Below are positions 9,351 through 19,043 of a stretch of 64,000 bases of DNA, piece by piece. Every line of letters begins with the position of its first letter. The first letter of the stretch is position 1. Source of the DNA: Prado023 sp963714995 (GTDB taxonomy: Bacteria > Actinomycetota > Actinomycetes > S36-B12 > CAIYMF01); the NCBI GenBank assembly GCA_963714995.1, contig CAVQQP010000002.1, positions 213,723 through 277,722 on the forward strand, given 5' to 3'. The position numbers and the translations under genes were made by a program. The notes beneath the pieces are model-generated. The model saw only the letters and a program-made list of their open reading frames with translations, had not been told where the DNA came from and did no database searches.

Positions 9351-10393
9351 CAGTGCCGCGGCTCCGCGATCAGGACACGCGACAGCGCGTCGAAGGACTC
9401 CACCGCGCGACCGGCGCCGAGCACGACCGCGTGCGTGGGGTTCTCGGCGACGACCACGGGCATGCCGGTCTCGCTGGCCAGCCGTCGGTCGATCCCGGCG
9501 AGCAGCGCCCCGCCCCCGGTGAGCACGATCCCGCGGGACAGGACGTCGCCGGACAGCTCCGGGGGGGTGCGGTCGAGGGTCGAGGCCACCGCATCGACGA
9601 TCGCCTGGACCGGCTCGTCCAGCGCCCAGCGGATCTCCTCCGCGGTCACGTCGACGGTCCGCGGCATGCCGGTCACGAGATCGCGACCGCGCAGCGCCGA
9701 GCCCGGCTCGTCAGCGGACGGGAATGCCGAGCCGATGGCGACCTTGACGTCCTCGGCGGTGCGCTCCCCGATCAGCAGGGAGTACTCCTTCTTGGCGTAG
9801 TTGATGATCGCCTCGTCGAGGCGGTCACCGCCGACGCGGACCGACATCGAGGTCACGGTGCCGCCGAGGGCCAGGACGGCGACCTCCGTGGTGCCGCCCC
9901 CGATGTCGACGACCATGGACCCGGTCGCCTCGTGCACCGGCAGGCCGGCACCGATCGCGGCGGCCATCGGCTCCTCCATCAGGTGCACCTCGCGGGCGCC
10001 CGCGGCGTAGCAGGCGTCGCGGACGGCCCGGCGCTCGACCCCGGTGATCCCGCTGGGGACGGCCACGATGATCCGGGGCCGGAACCAGAAGCTGCGCTTG
10101 TGCACCCGACCGACGAAGTAGCGCAGCATCCGTTCGGCGTTGTCGAAGTCGGCGATGACGCCATCGCGCAGCGGGCGCACGGTGACGATGTGCTCGGGGG
10201 TGCGCCCCAGCATCGCCTTGGCGTCGTTGCCGACCCCGACCAGCGCACCGGTGTCGGCCGAGACCGCGACGATCGACGGCTCAGCCAGGGCGATCCCCGC
10301 GCCCCGGACGTAGACCAGTGTCGTGGCCGTGCCGAGGTCGATCGCGAGGTCACGGCCGGCGAGGCGCCGGGTCGGGTCGGCCACCGCGCTCAC
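9350..10393 (-). CDS. mreB: Rod shape-determining actin homologue MreB
   Basis: The 347-residue bacterial actin polymerises at the inner membrane and positions the elongation machinery. Nucleotide-binding blocks are present: phosphate 1 DLAIDLGTATTLVYVRG (about 14–30) and phosphate 2 MVVDIGGGTTEVAVLALGG. The adenosine-site segment GIVLTGGGALLAGIDRRL is near the C-terminus. The start is GTG at 10393. It is the first gene of the mreB-mreC-mreD-PBP2-rodA operon; 90 bases separate it from ndk upstream, so it may have its own promoter. Confidence 0.97.
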   Translation of the reverse strand: MSAVADPTRRLAGRDLAIDLGTATTLVYVRGAGIALAEPSIVAVSADTGALVGVGNDAKAMLGRTPEHIVTVRPLRDGVIADFDNAERMLRYFVGRVHKRSFWFRPRIIVAVPSGITGVERRAVRDACYAAGAREVHLMEEPMAAAIGAGLPVHEATGSMVVDIGGGTTEVAVLALGGTVTSMSVRVGGDRLDEAIINYAKKEYSLLIGERTAEDVKVAIGSAFPSADEPGSALRGRDLVTGMPRTVDVTAEEIRWALDEPVQAIVDAVASTLDRTPPELSGDVLSRGIVLTGGGALLAGIDRRLASETGMPVVVAENPTHAVVLGAGRAVESFDALSRVLIAEPRH

Positions 10394-10483
10394 CCCTCGG
10401 TCGTTGCGTTCGTGCGTGGATCAGGGTCATCGGTGTGAACGGTTCCGACGATCGGATGGTCGATTCCGTTCACACGGTGGCCA

Positions 10484-10894
10484 TCAAGCGAGGCCGGGGA
10501 AGAACAGTGCCACCTCACGGGCGGCTGACTCCGGCGAGTCCGAGCCGTGCGTGACGTTCTCCTGCATCACCGTGGCGAGGTCGCCACGGATCGTGCCCGG
10601 GGCTGCGGTCACGGGGTTGGTCGCGCCCATCATCGCCCGCCACTGGACGATCGCGTCAGGACCCTCGACGACCGCGGCCACCAGCGGGCCGGAGGTGATG
10701 AAGTCCACGAGATCGGCGAAGAACGGCTTGGCGGCGTGCTCCCCGTAGTGCGCCTCAGCCGTGGCCCGGTCCAGCGTCCGCAGCTCGAGGGCGACGATCC
10801 GCAGGCCCTTGCGCTCGATGCGCGACAGCACCTCACCGATCAGGTTGCGGGCGACGCCGTCCGGCTTGATCAGGACCAGGGTCCGCTCAGTCAT
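10484..10894 (-). CDS. ndk: Nucleoside diphosphate kinase
   Basis: The 136-residue enzyme transfers the γ-phosphate from ATP to nucleoside diphosphates through a phosphohistidine. The catalytic histidine is His116 in NVTHGSDS. Other family blocks are TLVLIKPDGVARNLIGEVLSRIE and GATNPVTAAPGTIRGDLA. GCAGGAGG lies about six bases before the ATG. The gene lies between DUF4233/folC and mreB, the usual actinomycete order. Confidence 0.97.
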   Translation of the reverse strand: MTERTLVLIKPDGVARNLIGEVLSRIERKGLRIVALELRTLDRATAEAHYGEHAAKPFFADLVDFITSGPLVAAVVEGPDAIVQWRAMMGATNPVTAAPGTIRGDLATVMQENVTHGSDSPESAAREVALFFPGLA

Positions 10895-11013
10895 GCGTGC
10901 CTCCTGCGCAGGCGGGCGGAGCCTCCGCCCTCAAGGCGGCCAAGACTACCTGCCGTCCGAGGGTGCCCCGGACGCCCGCCTGGGGCACAGGGCTCACGGC
11001 GGGAGGTGCTGGA

Positions 11014-11334
11014 CTATCCGGTCGCGTGGGCGGCCTCGGCCTTGCGGCCCAGGTGCAGGGCGGTCCACCAGAGGGCGGTGAACACCACCCCGAGCACGAT
11101 CATCATCCAGCCGATGAACAGGCCACTGGCCACCACGAGCGCCTGCACGGCCCATCCGGCCGGCACGAAGAACGGGCGGCGGAACAACCCGGGCAGCAGG
11201 GCGCAGACCAGCGCGAGGGCTGCGAAAAGCCACCCGACCCACGCCGGCTGGCCACCGGCCACGACCGCCACCGGGATGGCCAGCAGCAGGACGATCGCCT
11301 CCATGATCAGGACGCTGGAGGTCAGGACCCTCAT
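11014..11334 (-). CDS. DUF4233 domain membrane protein
   Basis: The 106-residue product has four predicted membrane helices, which is the DUF4233 pattern. It starts MRVLTSSVLIMEAIVLLLA, and its last helices contain GLFIGWMMIVLGVVFTALWW. The gene almost always follows folC in actinomycetes. Here its ATG overlaps the folC stop by four bases, so it is translated with it. Function is unknown. Confidence 0.9.
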   Translation of the reverse strand: MRVLTSSVLIMEAIVLLLAIPVAVVAGGQPAWVGWLFAALALVCALLPGLFRRPFFVPAGWAVQALVVASGLFIGWMMIVLGVVFTALWWTALHLGRKAEAAHATG

Positions 11335-12884
11335 TCCCAGCCCTCCGGCGCCCGGCCGCGCGGTGCACCGTGCTCCGAGCGGGTGGCCCCGGACTCATGG
11401 CCGGACTCCGCACCGAGCAGCAGGCGCGCCTCGCCGGCCATCGTGACCGAGCCGGTGACGAGCACGCCGGCACCGACCCCTGCAGGGGAAGCCCCCTCCG
11501 CCAGCTCGATGGCCCGGTCGAGGGCGTCATCGAGACGATCGACCGCCTCGACCCGCGCCGCGCCCAGCACCTCCTCGGCGATCGCCGCGAGCTCGGCGAC
11601 CGGCAGCGCACGGGGAGAGCTCGACCTCGTGATGACCACCATGTCGACGACCGGGTCAAGCGCCGCGATGATCCCGGCAGCGTCCTTGTCCGCGAGGATG
11701 CCCACGACCCCGACCGACGACGTGAACGCGAAGGAGTCGGCCACAGCCGCGGCGAGCGCCAGCGCCCCAGGCACGTTGTGCGCGGCGTCGACCACCACAG
11801 TCGGCGCCCGACGCACGATCTCCAGCCGCCCGGGGGACGTGACGCTCGCGAGGCCGGCGCGCACGACGGCCGGGTCCAGTCGGCGCCCGGGCGTCGGGAT
11901 GGGGATGTCGGACGCGACGTGCGCCGCCGGGTCGCCGTCCCGGATGTCGACGGCGACAGCTCCCGCTCCCGAACCGGCGCTGCCGCCGACCGCTGGGGAG
12001 GCGTTCGATGTGATCCCGAAGAACGACTCGACGGCCGCGAGCGCGGCTGCCGCGTTGCGGGCCTGGTGCGCGCCGAACAGCGGGAGGAAGACGTCCTCGT
12101 AGTCGGCTCCCAGGCCGCGGAGGGTGACCTGCTGGCCGCCCACGGCGACCAGCCGCTCGAGCACGCCGAAGTGGATCCCCTCGACCACGGTCGGAGCCTC
12201 CATCTGCGCAGCGGCGGCAGCCAGCACCTCCATGGCCTCGTCGTCCTGGGCGGCGAGCACGACCGACGAGGTCGGCTTGATGATCCCCGCCTTCTCCCCC
12301 GCGATGTCGGCCAACGTGTCGCCGAGGTAGTCCGAGTGGTCCATCCCGATCGGCATGATGACGGCCACCTGCCCGTCGGCGACGTTGGTGGCATCCCACG
12401 TCCCGCCCATCCCGACCTCGACGACCGCGACATCGACTGGAGCATCGGCGAACGCCGCGAAGCCCAGAGCGGTCATCACCTCGAAGAAGCTCAGCCGCGG
12501 CCCGCCCTCGAGCTCACTGGCCTCGTCGGCCATCGCCAGCACGGGGGCCACCTCGTCGTGGATGTCCAGGAAGGCATCGATGCTGATCGGCTCGCCATCG
12601 AGGCGGATCCGCTCGCGCAGGTCGGACAGGTGCGGCGAGGTGATCAGGCCGGTGTGCAGGCCGAACGCACGCAGCAGCGACTCGATCATGCGGGCGGTCG
12701 AGGTCTTGCCGTTCGTCCCCGTCACGTGGATCACCGGGAAGGCGCGCTGCGGGTCGCCGAGGAACTGGGTCAGCGTCCGGATGCGGTCCAGGGTCGGGGA
12801 GATCTGCGACTCGGGCCAGCGCGCCTCGAGCTCGCGGCGCACCTGGCCGAAGCGGTGCAGCGGGTCGGTGGGGTCAGTCGTCAC
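11331..12884 (-). CDS. folC: Bifunctional dihydrofolate/folylpolyglutamate synthase
   Basis: The Mur ligase-family enzyme adds glutamate to dihydropteroate and folates in the cytoplasm. It has the P-loop VIHVTGTNGKTSTARMIES and the ligase blocks EVGMGGTWDATNV, IGMDHSDYLGDTLADIAGEKAGIIK and RLEIVRRAPTVVVDAAHN. The 517-residue length is somewhat above the usual 430–490. The excess comes from a Gly/Ala-rich insert between the central and C-terminal domains (about VGGSAGSGAGAV) and an acidic C-terminal tail. GTG at 12884 is the best start; no ATG lies near the conserved N-terminus. Confidence 0.93.
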   Translation of the reverse strand: MTTDPTDPLHRFGQVRRELEARWPESQISPTLDRIRTLTQFLGDPQRAFPVIHVTGTNGKTSTARMIESLLRAFGLHTGLITSPHLSDLRERIRLDGEPISIDAFLDIHDEVAPVLAMADEASELEGGPRLSFFEVMTALGFAAFADAPVDVAVVEVGMGGTWDATNVADGQVAVIMPIGMDHSDYLGDTLADIAGEKAGIIKPTSSVVLAAQDDEAMEVLAAAAAQMEAPTVVEGIHFGVLERLVAVGGQQVTLRGLGADYEDVFLPLFGAHQARNAAAALAAVESFFGITSNASPAVGGSAGSGAGAVAVDIRDGDPAAHVASDIPIPTPGRRLDPAVVRAGLASVTSPGRLEIVRRAPTVVVDAAHNVPGALALAAAVADSFAFTSSVGVVGILADKDAAGIIAALDPVVDMVVITRSSSPRALPVAELAAIAEEVLGAARVEAVDRLDDALDRAIELAEGASPAGVGAGVLVTGSVTMAGEARLLLGAESGHESGATRSEHGAPRGRAPEGWE

Positions 12885-12978
12885 GGGGCCATCGTCGCAT
12901 CCCCCGTGGGGCGCTGCCGCCCGGCAGGCTGGCGCTGCGCGGCGTAGGTTGGGCTCCCCGACCGGAGGGAGGACCCGG

Positions 12979-13441
12979 ATGAGCACCGCCCTCGAGGAAC
13001 CCCGTGCGACCGAGCCCGACGCTGAGCCCGCCGACGCCGCACCGGACGTGGCCGCCTCGCTGACCAGGACGCTGACCGTGTTCGGGGCATCGAGCGTGGT
13101 GGTCGGCGGGCTCATGGCCCTGACGTCCTCGAGCCCGACCGGCCGCGCGTTCGGCCAGCAGACCGCGGCCTGGGGGGCGATCAACACGGCCATCGCAGGG
13201 TTCGGCGCCTGGCGCTCACGGACTCGCCCGAGCCGAGGCAGCGGGGCTGCGCCGGACGCTGCTCGTCAACGCCGGCCTGGACGTGGCCTACGTGGCTGCC
13301 GGTGCCCACCTCGCCCATCACCGTTCCACTCTCGGCGGGCGCGTCACCGCGGATGCGGCGCGAGGACACGGGCTGGCGGTGGTCGTCCAGGGTCTGGGCC
13401 TGATGGTCCTGGACCTGACCTACGCGCGACGCCTGGGCTGA
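12979..13441 (+). CDS. Small membrane protein (DUF6992-like), interrupted by a one-base frameshift
   Basis: The reading frame from ATG 12979 gives an acidic N-terminus and a hydrophobic segment ending AAWGAINTAIAGFGAWRSR. The next frame then gives GLARAEAAGLRRTLLVNAGLDVAYVAAGAHL and a final helix before TGA at 13441. Joining them at about 13215–13222 yields one ~153-residue protein with continuous family-like sequence. Unjoined, the first frame drops into Arg-rich nonsense and runs into valS. The repair equals removing one base. It sits in the folC–valS gap, divergent from folC. The family name is a tentative recognition. Confidence 0.65.
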
Positions 13442-13512
13442 GCTGCGTCGCGCCTGGGGCGCCCTGCGCGACGTGTGGGGCCGTCCTCGTGGCCCCAGTA
13501 GAATCGCGCCCC

Positions 13513-16098
13513 ATGAGCCAGTCGCCGGACGCCCCCGCCGCACGCATCCCTGAGAAGCCCTCGATCGATGGGATCGAGTCGGTGTGGTCCGCACGGTGGG
13601 AGGCCGAGGGCACCTACCGCTTCGATCGCACCCGGCCGCGTGCCGAGGTCTACTCGATCGACACCCCGCCGCCGACCGTCTCGGGCTCCCTGCACGTCGG
13701 TCACGTGTTCTCCTACACGCACACCGACCTCATCGCGCGCTACAAGCGGATGCAGGGCTACGAGATCTTCTACCCGATGGGGTGGGACGACAACGGCCTG
13801 CCGACCGAGCGCCGCGTCCAGAACTACTACGGCGTGCGCTGCGAGCCGACGCTGCACCACGACCCGGACTTCACCCCGCCGGAGAAGCCCGACCCGAAGA
13901 AGCAGGTCGCGATCAGCCGGCGCAACTTCATCGAGCTCTGCGAGCAGCTGACCCTCGAGGACGAGAAGGCCTTCGAGGCGCTCTTCCGGCAGCTGGGCCT
14001 GTCCGTGGACTGGACGCAGACCTACCAGACCATCGACGCGCGCGCCCGATCCGCGTCCCAGAAGGCGTTCCTGCGCAACCTGGCCCGCGGCGAGGCGTAC
14101 CAGGCTGAGGCGCCGACGCTGTGGGACGTCACCTTCCGCACGGCCGTGGCCCAGGCCGAGCTCGAGGACCGTGAGATGCCCGGCGAGTACCACCGGATCG
14201 CGTTCCCCTACTCGGACGGCTCGGGAGCGGTGCACATCGAGACCACCCGACCCGAGCTGCTCGCCGCGTGCGTGGCCCTGGTCGCCCACCCCGACGACGA
14301 GCGCTACCAGAAGCACTTCGGGACCACGGTGACCACCCCGGTGTTCGGGGTCGAGGTTCCGGTCGTCGCCCATCACCTCGCCGACCCGGAGAAGGGGTCC
14401 GGCATCGCGATGATCTGCACGTTCGGCGACACCACGGACGTCACGTGGTGGCGCGAGCTCGACCTGGCGACCCGGCCGATCATCGGGTGGGACGGCCGGA
14501 TCCTGCCGGAGACGCCCGACTGGATCACGCGGGAGTCCGGCCGCGAGGCCTATGCCTCGATCGCGGGGATGACGGCGTTCTCGGCGAAGAAGCGGGTGGT
14601 CGAGCTCCTCGGCGAGGCCGGGTGGCTGGAGGGTGAGCCACGGGCGATCACCCACCCGGTGAAGTTCTACGAGAAGGGCGAGCGCCCCCTGGAGATCGTC
14701 ACCACGCGACAGTGGTACATCCGCAACGGCGGGCGCGACGCCGACCTGCGCGCCCAGATGCTGGCGCGAGGCGAGCAGCTGGCGTGGCACCCGGAGAGCA
14801 TGGCGATCCGGTACCAGAACTGGGTCTCCGGGCTGGCCGGCGACTGGCTGATCAGCCGCCAGCGGTTCTTCGGCGTGCCGATCCCGCTGTGGTACCGGGT
14901 GGACCCGCACGGCAACCCCGACTACCACCAGGTGATCACCCCCGAGGAGTCCGCACTCCCGGTGGACCCGTCGGCCGAGCCCCCCGCCGGGTTCGACGAG
15001 GCCCAGCGCGGCCAGCCCGGCGGCTTCATCGGCGACCCCGACGTCATGGACACCTGGGCGACCTCCAGCCTGAGCCCGCAGATCTGCGGCGGCTGGGAGC
15101 GTGACCCCGAGCTGTGGGCCGCGGTCTCGCCGATGGACCTGCGCCCGCAGGCGCACGAGATCATCCGCACCTGGTTGTTCTCCTCGATCGTCCGCTCGCA
15201 CCTGGAGGACGACCGGCTGCCCTGGGCGCACGCAGCGATCTCCGGCTGGATCCTGGACCCGGACCGCAAGAAGATGGCGAAGTCCAAGGGCAACGTCGTG
15301 ACACCGGTGGACCTGCTGGAGAAGCACGGGTCGGATGCGCTGCGCTACTGGGCAGCCTCTGGGCGGCCGGGCACCGACACCGCCTTCGACGAGGGCCAGA
15401 TGAAGATCGGCCGTCGCCTGGCGATCAAGATCCTCAACGCGAGCCGGTTCGTGCTCGGCCAGGGCGTCGATGCCGCGGCCGCCGACCAGCCCGAGGCCGT
15501 CACCCATCCGCTCGACCGCGCCCAGCTGGCCGCGCTGGCCGAGGTCGTGACCGAGGCGACCGCGGCGTTCGAGGACTACAACTACACCCGCGCCCTCGAG
15601 GTGGCTGAGACCTACTTCTGGTCGTTCTGCGATGACTACCTCGAGCTGGTCAAGGACCGGGCCTACGGAGCCCAGGGACCCGACGCGGCGGCGTCCGCGC
15701 GGGCTGCGCTGGCCACGGCCCTGAGCGTCCAGCTCCGGCTCTTCGCGCCCTTCCTGCCGTTCGTGACCGAGGAGGTCTGGGCGTGGTGGCAGGAGGGGTC
15801 GGTGCATCGCGCCACCTGGCCGACCACGGCCGAGGTCGCCCGGATCGCCCAGGACGGGCAGCCGATCCTGGTCAGCGAGGTCGCCGACGTCCTCAGCGCC
15901 ATCCGCAAGGCCAAGTCCGAGGCCAAGGTCTCGATGCGTGCGGAGGTCTCGCACGCCGAGGTCGTGCGCCCGGCGGACACCGCAGCACGGGTCTCGGGGG
16001 CCCGCGCCGACATCAGCGCGGCCGGGCGGATCGCGGACCTGCGCATCGCTGAGGGCGAGCCGAGCACCCGGATCGACCTCGCGGAGACCACCGCCTGA
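13513..16098 (+). CDS. valS: Valyl-tRNA synthetase
   Basis: The 861-residue class I aminoacyl-tRNA synthetase charges tRNA-Val. The HIGH motif is HVGH (first His about 61), and the KMSKS loop reads KMAKS (Lys about 587). The connective editing domain lies between them, with ETTRPELLAACVALVAHPDD and IAMICTFGDTTDVTWW. GWDDNGLPTERRVQNYYGVRC is typical of the actinobacterial/archaeal-like ValS form rather than the E. coli form. A C-terminal anticodon-binding domain is present and the coiled-coil arm is short. It starts at ATG 13513; the frame is open upstream only because it merges with the frameshifted gene. Confidence 0.96.
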   Translation: MSQSPDAPAARIPEKPSIDGIESVWSARWEAEGTYRFDRTRPRAEVYSIDTPPPTVSGSLHVGHVFSYTHTDLIARYKRMQGYEIFYPMGWDDNGLPTERRVQNYYGVRCEPTLHHDPDFTPPEKPDPKKQVAISRRNFIELCEQLTLEDEKAFEALFRQLGLSVDWTQTYQTIDARARSASQKAFLRNLARGEAYQAEAPTLWDVTFRTAVAQAELEDREMPGEYHRIAFPYSDGSGAVHIETTRPELLAACVALVAHPDDERYQKHFGTTVTTPVFGVEVPVVAHHLADPEKGSGIAMICTFGDTTDVTWWRELDLATRPIIGWDGRILPETPDWITRESGREAYASIAGMTAFSAKKRVVELLGEAGWLEGEPRAITHPVKFYEKGERPLEIVTTRQWYIRNGGRDADLRAQMLARGEQLAWHPESMAIRYQNWVSGLAGDWLISRQRFFGVPIPLWYRVDPHGNPDYHQVITPEESALPVDPSAEPPAGFDEAQRGQPGGFIGDPDVMDTWATSSLSPQICGGWERDPELWAAVSPMDLRPQAHEIIRTWLFSSIVRSHLEDDRLPWAHAAISGWILDPDRKKMAKSKGNVVTPVDLLEKHGSDALRYWAASGRPGTDTAFDEGQMKIGRRLAIKILNASRFVLGQGVDAAAADQPEAVTHPLDRAQLAALAEVVTEATAAFEDYNYTRALEVAETYFWSFCDDYLELVKDRAYGAQGPDAAASARAALATALSVQLRLFAPFLPFVTEEVWAWWQEGSVHRATWPTTAEVARIAQDGQPILVSEVADVLSAIRKAKSEAKVSMRAEVSHAEVVRPADTAARVSGARADISAAGRIADLRIAEGEPSTRIDLAETTA

Positions 16099-16194
16099 CG
16101 CGCGCCGCCGCACGGCGGAGGCCCCCGGGGCTCAAGCCGGCGCCCAGCAGGTCCGATGACCCAGCAAAGGCGCCAGCACCGAGGAGAGTCCGCC

Positions 16195-17593
16195 ATGGGT
16201 CGCAGGTCATCGAAGTCGTCCCCCGCCCAGGGGGCTGCACTGCCCTTCGACACGGTCGGGATGACCATCCTGCCGGGACGGTCGCTGCCCGCATGGGCAG
16301 AGCCCGTCGACGAGGTTGCGCAGTGGCCGGAACCGGAGCTGATCGCCGACTCCCCCACCGGGGCGGTGGACTCTGGCGCCGCATCGGCGCAGGACGTGGT
16401 GTCGGCGGCTGACGCTCCCCCCGAGCCCGCGCAGGCGCCACAGCCGGCCTGGGCGTCCGCCCCTGGCACGGCTGTCCCTGCACGGCTGTCCCTGCCGCGC
16501 CCCGCCGCCCCTGCCGCGGTGGATGCCGCGGCGATGTCGCGCGAGCCGGCCTTCGCCATGGCTGGTGCCGCCTTCGTCGGCGCCGGTGTCGCGGCTGGGC
16601 CCGCCCAGTCCGGGCCGCCGGAGTCCGGCCACCACCCGGAACCGTCGAGGTACCCGGCTGCCCCGACGGCTGGGCTCGGCGCCATGTCGGCTGCCCAGTA
16701 CAGCGCGCCGACGCTGACCGCGCCGACCGCCGAGCACGTGGGGGCCGGCGCCCTGGCAACCGCCACCTACGCGTCGGGCACCGACACCCGCACCGCCACG
16801 GAGCCGGCGGGAAGCCACGACCCGGGCCAGTCCACCCTGGTGGAGTCCCCTGCCCCCGATGCGCCGAGCGCCGGGTGGAAGTCCCCGGAGCGGCCCGAGC
16901 TCAGCCCCGAGCATGTGGCCCTGCTCTCCTGGTGGGCCGACATGATCGCCGCCGGTCAGTTCCCGGCTCCGCGCCGCTGCTGGCGCGCCGGGGACCCAGG
17001 CCAGTGCGCCAGCCAAGCCCCGTCGATCGTTCCCGATGAAGGCCGCGGCCCTCGCCGTGATCGCCGTGGCGGCGGTGGGGGCCGCCGCGGTGGTCGCACC
17101 CAAGGTCCTGGCCTCGGATGAGCCCACGGTGGTGCCCGTCACCGAGGTGACGATGCCCGCGACGGTCGGCGGCCTCGTCGCCATCACCGATCCCGCCATC
17201 GGCGCCGAGCTGCAGACCCTCCTCGGGTTCGGCCTGCGACCTGCGGGCGTGACCGTGACCGGCGCCTACGGAACCACGCCGGACGCTCCGCTGGCGATGG
17301 CCGCGATGGCCACCACCGTGGGCGCACCCGCAGAGGCGGTCGGCCAGATCGCGACCTGGACGGCAGACAACGGGGCCACCGTCGCGCCGTCCGTGGCGGG
17401 GACCGGGGCGAACGAGGGCATCACCTGTGCCGCGGTCGAGGCCATCCCCGATGCGCAGCCCGGCTCGTTCTGCGTCTGGACGGCCAGCGGCAAGCGCGGC
17501 CAGACCTACTCCGTGGCGATGTCGGTGGAGGACGCCCTGGCTCTGACCAACCAGCTCCGGTCGTCCATCACCGGCGCAACCCCAGCCGCGTAG
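16195..17593 (+). CDS. Hypothetical single-span membrane protein with Ala/Pro-rich cytoplasmic half, one-base frameshift
   Basis: ATG 16195 is preceded by GAGGAG at ribosome-binding distance. About 255 low-complexity Ala/Pro/Gly residues follow, ending LLSWWADMIAAGQFPAP. The frame then becomes Arg/Cys nonsense, while the next frame reads RAAAGAPGTQASAPAKPRR and continues into a membrane helix (MKAAALAVIAVAAVGAAAVV). That leads to a ~150-residue exported domain with two Cys (GITCAAVE, GSFCVW) likely to form a disulfide. Removing one base at about 16967–16972 restores a single ~465-residue protein. I do not recognise a named family. It is convergent with clpX. Confidence 0.6.
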
Positions 17594-17624
17594 ACGTCGG
17601 GCCAGCCGGCCCGGCCGCCGAGGC

Positions 17625-18929
17625 TCAGGCGGTCTTCTCCTGGCGGTTGCGCCGGGCGGGTGCCGCCGGCGCCTCGCGGGGCAGGAGCGTCGGGTTGACG
17701 TTGTCCTTGACGACCTCGCCGGTGATGACCACGCGGCCGACGTCCTTGCGGGACGGCACGTCGTACATCACGTTGAGCAGGACCTCCTCGAGGATGGCAC
17801 GCAGCCCGCGGGCGCCGGTGCCACGCAGGGTGGCCTGCTCGGCGATCGCGTCGAGGGCGTCCTCGCTGAACTCGAGCTGGACCCCATCGAGCTCGAACAG
17901 CCGCTGGTACTGACGCACGAGCGCGTTCTTCGGCTCGGTGAGGACCTGCACGAGGGCGACCTTGTCCAGGCTGTTCACCGAGGTGAAGACCGGCAGACGC
18001 CCCACGAACTCCGGGATCATCCCGAACTTCAGCAGGTCCTCGGGCATCACCTTGGCGAAGATCTCCGACGCCGACGTGCCCCGGCCCTCGAGGCGGGGAT
18101 CGAGCTCCTCGGGCATGAAGCCGATGGACTTGCGCCCGATCCGGGACTCGATGATCTTGTCCAGGCCCGGGAAGGCTCCGCCCACGATGAACAGGACGTT
18201 CGTGGTGTCGATCTGGATGAACTCCTGGTGCGGGTGCTTGCGCCCGCCCTGCGGCGGGACGGAGGCTGTCGTGCCCTCCAGGATCTTCAGCAGCGCCTGC
18301 TGGACCCCCTCGCCGGACACGTCCCGGGTGATCGAGGGGTTCTCGCTCTTGCGGGCGACCTTGTCGATCTCGTCGATGTAGACGATGCCGGTCTCGGCCT
18401 TCTTGACGTCGTAGTCAGCAGCCTGGATCAGCTTGAGCAGGATGTTCTCGACATCCTCGCCGACGTAGCCGGCCTCAGTGAGCGCCGTGGCATCGGCGAT
18501 GGCGAACGGCACGTTCAGCATCCGGGCCAGTGTCTGGGCGAGCAGCGTCTTGCCCGAGCCGGTCGGGCCGAGCAGCAGGATGTTGGACTTCGCGAGCTCC
18601 ACCTGCTCGTCGCGCTGGCGGTCGGTGCCGCCGCTGGCCTGGACACGCTTGTAGTGGTTGTAGACCGCGACGGACAGGCTCTTCTTCGCGGTGTCCTGGC
18701 CGATCACGTACTGGTCGAGGAACTGGCAGATCTCGCGGGGCTTGGGGAGTTCGTCGAACTGGACGTCGGAGGACTCGTGCAGCTCCTCCTCGATGATCTC
18801 GTTGCAGAGGTCGATGCACTCGTCGCAGATGTACACGCCGGGACCTGCGATCAGCTTCTTGACCTGCTTCTGGCTCTTCCCGCAGAACGAGCACTTGAGC
18901 AGGTCGCCGCCGTCACCGATGCGGGCCAC
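17625..18929 (-). CDS. clpX: ATP-dependent Clp protease ATP-binding subunit ClpX
   Basis: The 434-residue AAA+ unfoldase feeds substrates to ClpP. The N-terminal zinc-binding domain has Cys13, Cys16, Cys35 and Cys38. Walker A is LLLGPTGSGKTLLAQTLARM and Walker B is GIVYIDEIDKVARK. The sensor/arginine region includes IIESRIGRKSIGF, and the C-terminal subdomain carries RGLRAILEEVLLNVMYDVPS. The start is GTG at 18929 with GAGAGGA upstream. It is separated from clpP by 114 bases, so it may have its own promoter. Confidence 0.97.
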   Translation of the reverse strand: MARIGDGGDLLKCSFCGKSQKQVKKLIAGPGVYICDECIDLCNEIIEEELHESSDVQFDELPKPREICQFLDQYVIGQDTAKKSLSVAVYNHYKRVQASGGTDRQRDEQVELAKSNILLLGPTGSGKTLLAQTLARMLNVPFAIADATALTEAGYVGEDVENILLKLIQAADYDVKKAETGIVYIDEIDKVARKSENPSITRDVSGEGVQQALLKILEGTTASVPPQGGRKHPHQEFIQIDTTNVLFIVGGAFPGLDKIIESRIGRKSIGFMPEELDPRLEGRGTSASEIFAKVMPEDLLKFGMIPEFVGRLPVFTSVNSLDKVALVQVLTEPKNALVRQYQRLFELDGVQLEFSEDALDAIAEQATLRGTGARGLRAILEEVLLNVMYDVPSRKDVGRVVITGEVVKDNVNPTLLPREAPAAPARRNRQEKTA

Positions 18930-19043
18930 GTTCGTTCCTCTCCTCGACTGACTCCGAAGGTACCTCCCGGATGCGGGGTCGCACAGGACCCACTCCGGAT
19001 AATCCCGCCGTTCGGGTTACGCCCAGCGCGTACCGGGCGACCC

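Noticed and set aside
12355..13512. Long open plus-strand frame running into valS
   Set aside because: It is antisense to folC, then passes out of the true frame of the 12979 gene after the frameshift. The sequence is not protein-like before 12979, and valS has its own ATG at 13513.
13420..16113. 897-codon open frame antisense to valS
   Set aside because: The valS reading is certain, and the antisense product has no family resemblance and an extreme composition.
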